DNA of 7,510 bases from Ghiorsea sp. GTDB lineage: Bacteria; Pseudomonadota; Zetaproteobacteria; Mariprofundales; Mariprofundaceae. Below, piece by piece: positions 6,783 to 7,510 of this stretch. Position 1 is the first letter of the stretch. The number at the start of each line of letters is the position of its first letter. Below the pieces are notes generated by a model. That model was not told where the DNA came from, ran no database searches, and saw only the letters and a program-made list of their open reading frames with translations. The translations under genes were made by a program, and so were the position numbers. The DNA lies in contig JALUHL010000203.1 of assembly GCA_027053695.1 (NCBI GenBank), forward strand, positions 1 through 7,510, given 5' to 3'.

Positions 6783-7255
6783 TGGATAGAATTCCTATGA
6801 CCCAGCAAGGTGCTGATGCCATGCGTGAAGAATTGGCAGGCATGAAGGGCGAAAAGCGGCATAAAATTATCGCAGCTATTGAAGAAGCATTGGCGCATGG
6901 TGATTTGTCTGAAAATGCTGAATATCATGCGGCTAAAGAAGAGCAGGGCATGAATGAAGCGCGTATCAAATTGATGGAAGATAAGTTGGCGCGGTCTCAG
7001 ATTATTGACCCTGCAAGCATTGTGTCAGATAAAATCGTGTTTGGGGCAACGGTTGAACTTGTTGATTTAGACACAGATAAAGAAATTACCTATCAAATTG
7101 TGGGTGAAGATGAAGCCAAAATTGAAAATGGAACCATTTCAATCACATCCCCCATTGCCAGAGCCTTGATTGGCAAAGAAGAGGGCGATATGGCAACGGT
7201 GCGTGCACCGGGCGGTGATAGAGAGCTTGAAATTGTTGCCATTTCGTACAAATAA
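6782..7255 (+). CDS. greA: Transcription elongation factor GreA
   Basis: Rescues backtracked RNA polymerase by entering the secondary channel and stimulating cleavage of the RNA 3' end. It has 157 residues (E. coli 158). The N-terminal coiled coil (about 1-75) carries the tip motif GDLSENAEYHAAKEEQ with the acidic D41 and E44 that help position metal at the active site. The C-terminal FKBP-like domain (about 80-157) shows FGATVELVDLD and the late motif SPIARALIGKEEGD. ATG 6782 shares its first base with the carB TAA stop, with GAGG (6771-6774) 7 bases upstream, so translation is probably coupled to carB. The start [11 protein letters not shown] aligns with E. coli MQAIPMTLRGA, so this ATG rather than the in-frame ATG five codons later is chosen. 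Confidence 0.98.
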   Translation: MDRIPMTQQGADAMREELAGMKGEKRHKIIAAIEEALAHGDLSENAEYHAAKEEQGMNEARIKLMEDKLARSQIIDPASIVSDKIVFGATVELVDLDTDKEITYQIVGEDEAKIENGTISITSPIARALIGKEEGDMATVRAPGGDRELEIVAISYK

Positions 7256-7510
7256 TTGAGCAGAAAACCCATTCATTATTCAGGGCTTAGGCTAAGCTTG
7301 GCCTTGATGTTGGGGCTGTTGGTTGTGCCTGCTTATGTGGTTGCGCCTATCTTGTTTAGCGAGCTTCAATCCATGCAAGCAGGGGCGATTGCGGGCAAAA
7401 TATTTCATATATCCAATATTGCGGCATTGATTTTAGCTGTGGCGGCGGCTGTGTTTGCATATCGTATTCGTGCACAAAAAATGACATGGTATTTGCTTGG
7501 TTTTGTGGCG
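7256..7510 (+). CDS. DUF4149-like membrane protein, N-terminal part (cut by window end)
   Basis: Immediately after the greA stop an open frame of 85 codons runs to the window end without a stop. The TTG at 7256-7258 is the likely start (peptide SRKPIHYSGLRLSLALMLGL); an alternative is ATG 7307, which would cut into the first hydrophobic segment. The product shows one membrane segment at about residues 11-33, then PILFSELQS and a small-residue stretch GAIAGKIFHISN, a second membrane segment at about 57-71, and a third beginning near the cut. The pattern hydrophobic helix, then PxLF, then AGxIxG(K/A)IF is that of the DUF4149 (TMEM205-like) family of inner membrane proteins. From memory, a DUF4149 gene follows greA in Pseudomonas and relatives, which supports the call. 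The function of the family is unknown. No good ribosome binding site is seen, so it may depend on translation of greA. Confidence 0.7.
   Translation, partial: MSRKPIHYSGLRLSLALMLGLLVVPAYVVAPILFSELQSMQAGAIAGKIFHISNIAALILAVAAAVFAYRIRAQKMTWYLLGFVA

Overview
The window is a stretch of chromosome from a proteobacterium, moderately AT-rich by eye, with good Shine-Dalgarno sequences and compact gene spacing. CarB and GreA match their E. coli counterparts almost residue for residue. The order carB-greA-DUF4149 is, from memory, that of Pseudomonas and other gamma-like proteobacteria, where yhbY, ftsJ and ftsH follow. A gammaproteobacterium or a related deep lineage such as Zetaproteobacteria fits, but the genus cannot be fixed by eye. 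I see no mobile element, CRISPR array, tRNA or rRNA, and no clear sign of recent transfer.

Left part (1-2853), transcribed leftwards: purC (SAICAR synthetase, purine synthesis) is followed after 15 bp by an Fe-S helicase of the YoaA/DinG family, probably in one transcript. The helicase has no ATG, GTG or TTG able to start an intact protein. Its frame runs back, still open, to the purC stop codon, and the best initiation site is a near-cognate ATC behind an AAGG. A short tail of what may be a convergent rightward gene occupies bases 1-60.

Middle (2854-3557), mostly regulatory: the divergent region between purC and a small exported protein of unknown function holds a perfect CRP-type palindrome, a sigma70-like promoter and a second 12-bp palindrome near the predicted transcription start. 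The small gene ends at a textbook intrinsic terminator. About 65 bp further on, a second hairpin followed by a T-run lies in the carB leader. It could be an attenuator or a backup terminator. Tandem 10-bp repeats and an 8-bp direct repeat around the carB ribosome binding site follow.

Right part (3558-7510), transcribed rightwards: full-length carB (large subunit of carbamoyl phosphate synthetase, supplying arginine and pyrimidine synthesis), greA overlapping it by one base, then the start of a DUF4149-type membrane protein cut by the window end. These three look like one operon. carA is not next to carB, which has its own leader. The genes are mostly housekeeping. The parts worth a second look are the helicase start, the carB leader, and the CRP-site-controlled orphan secreted protein.
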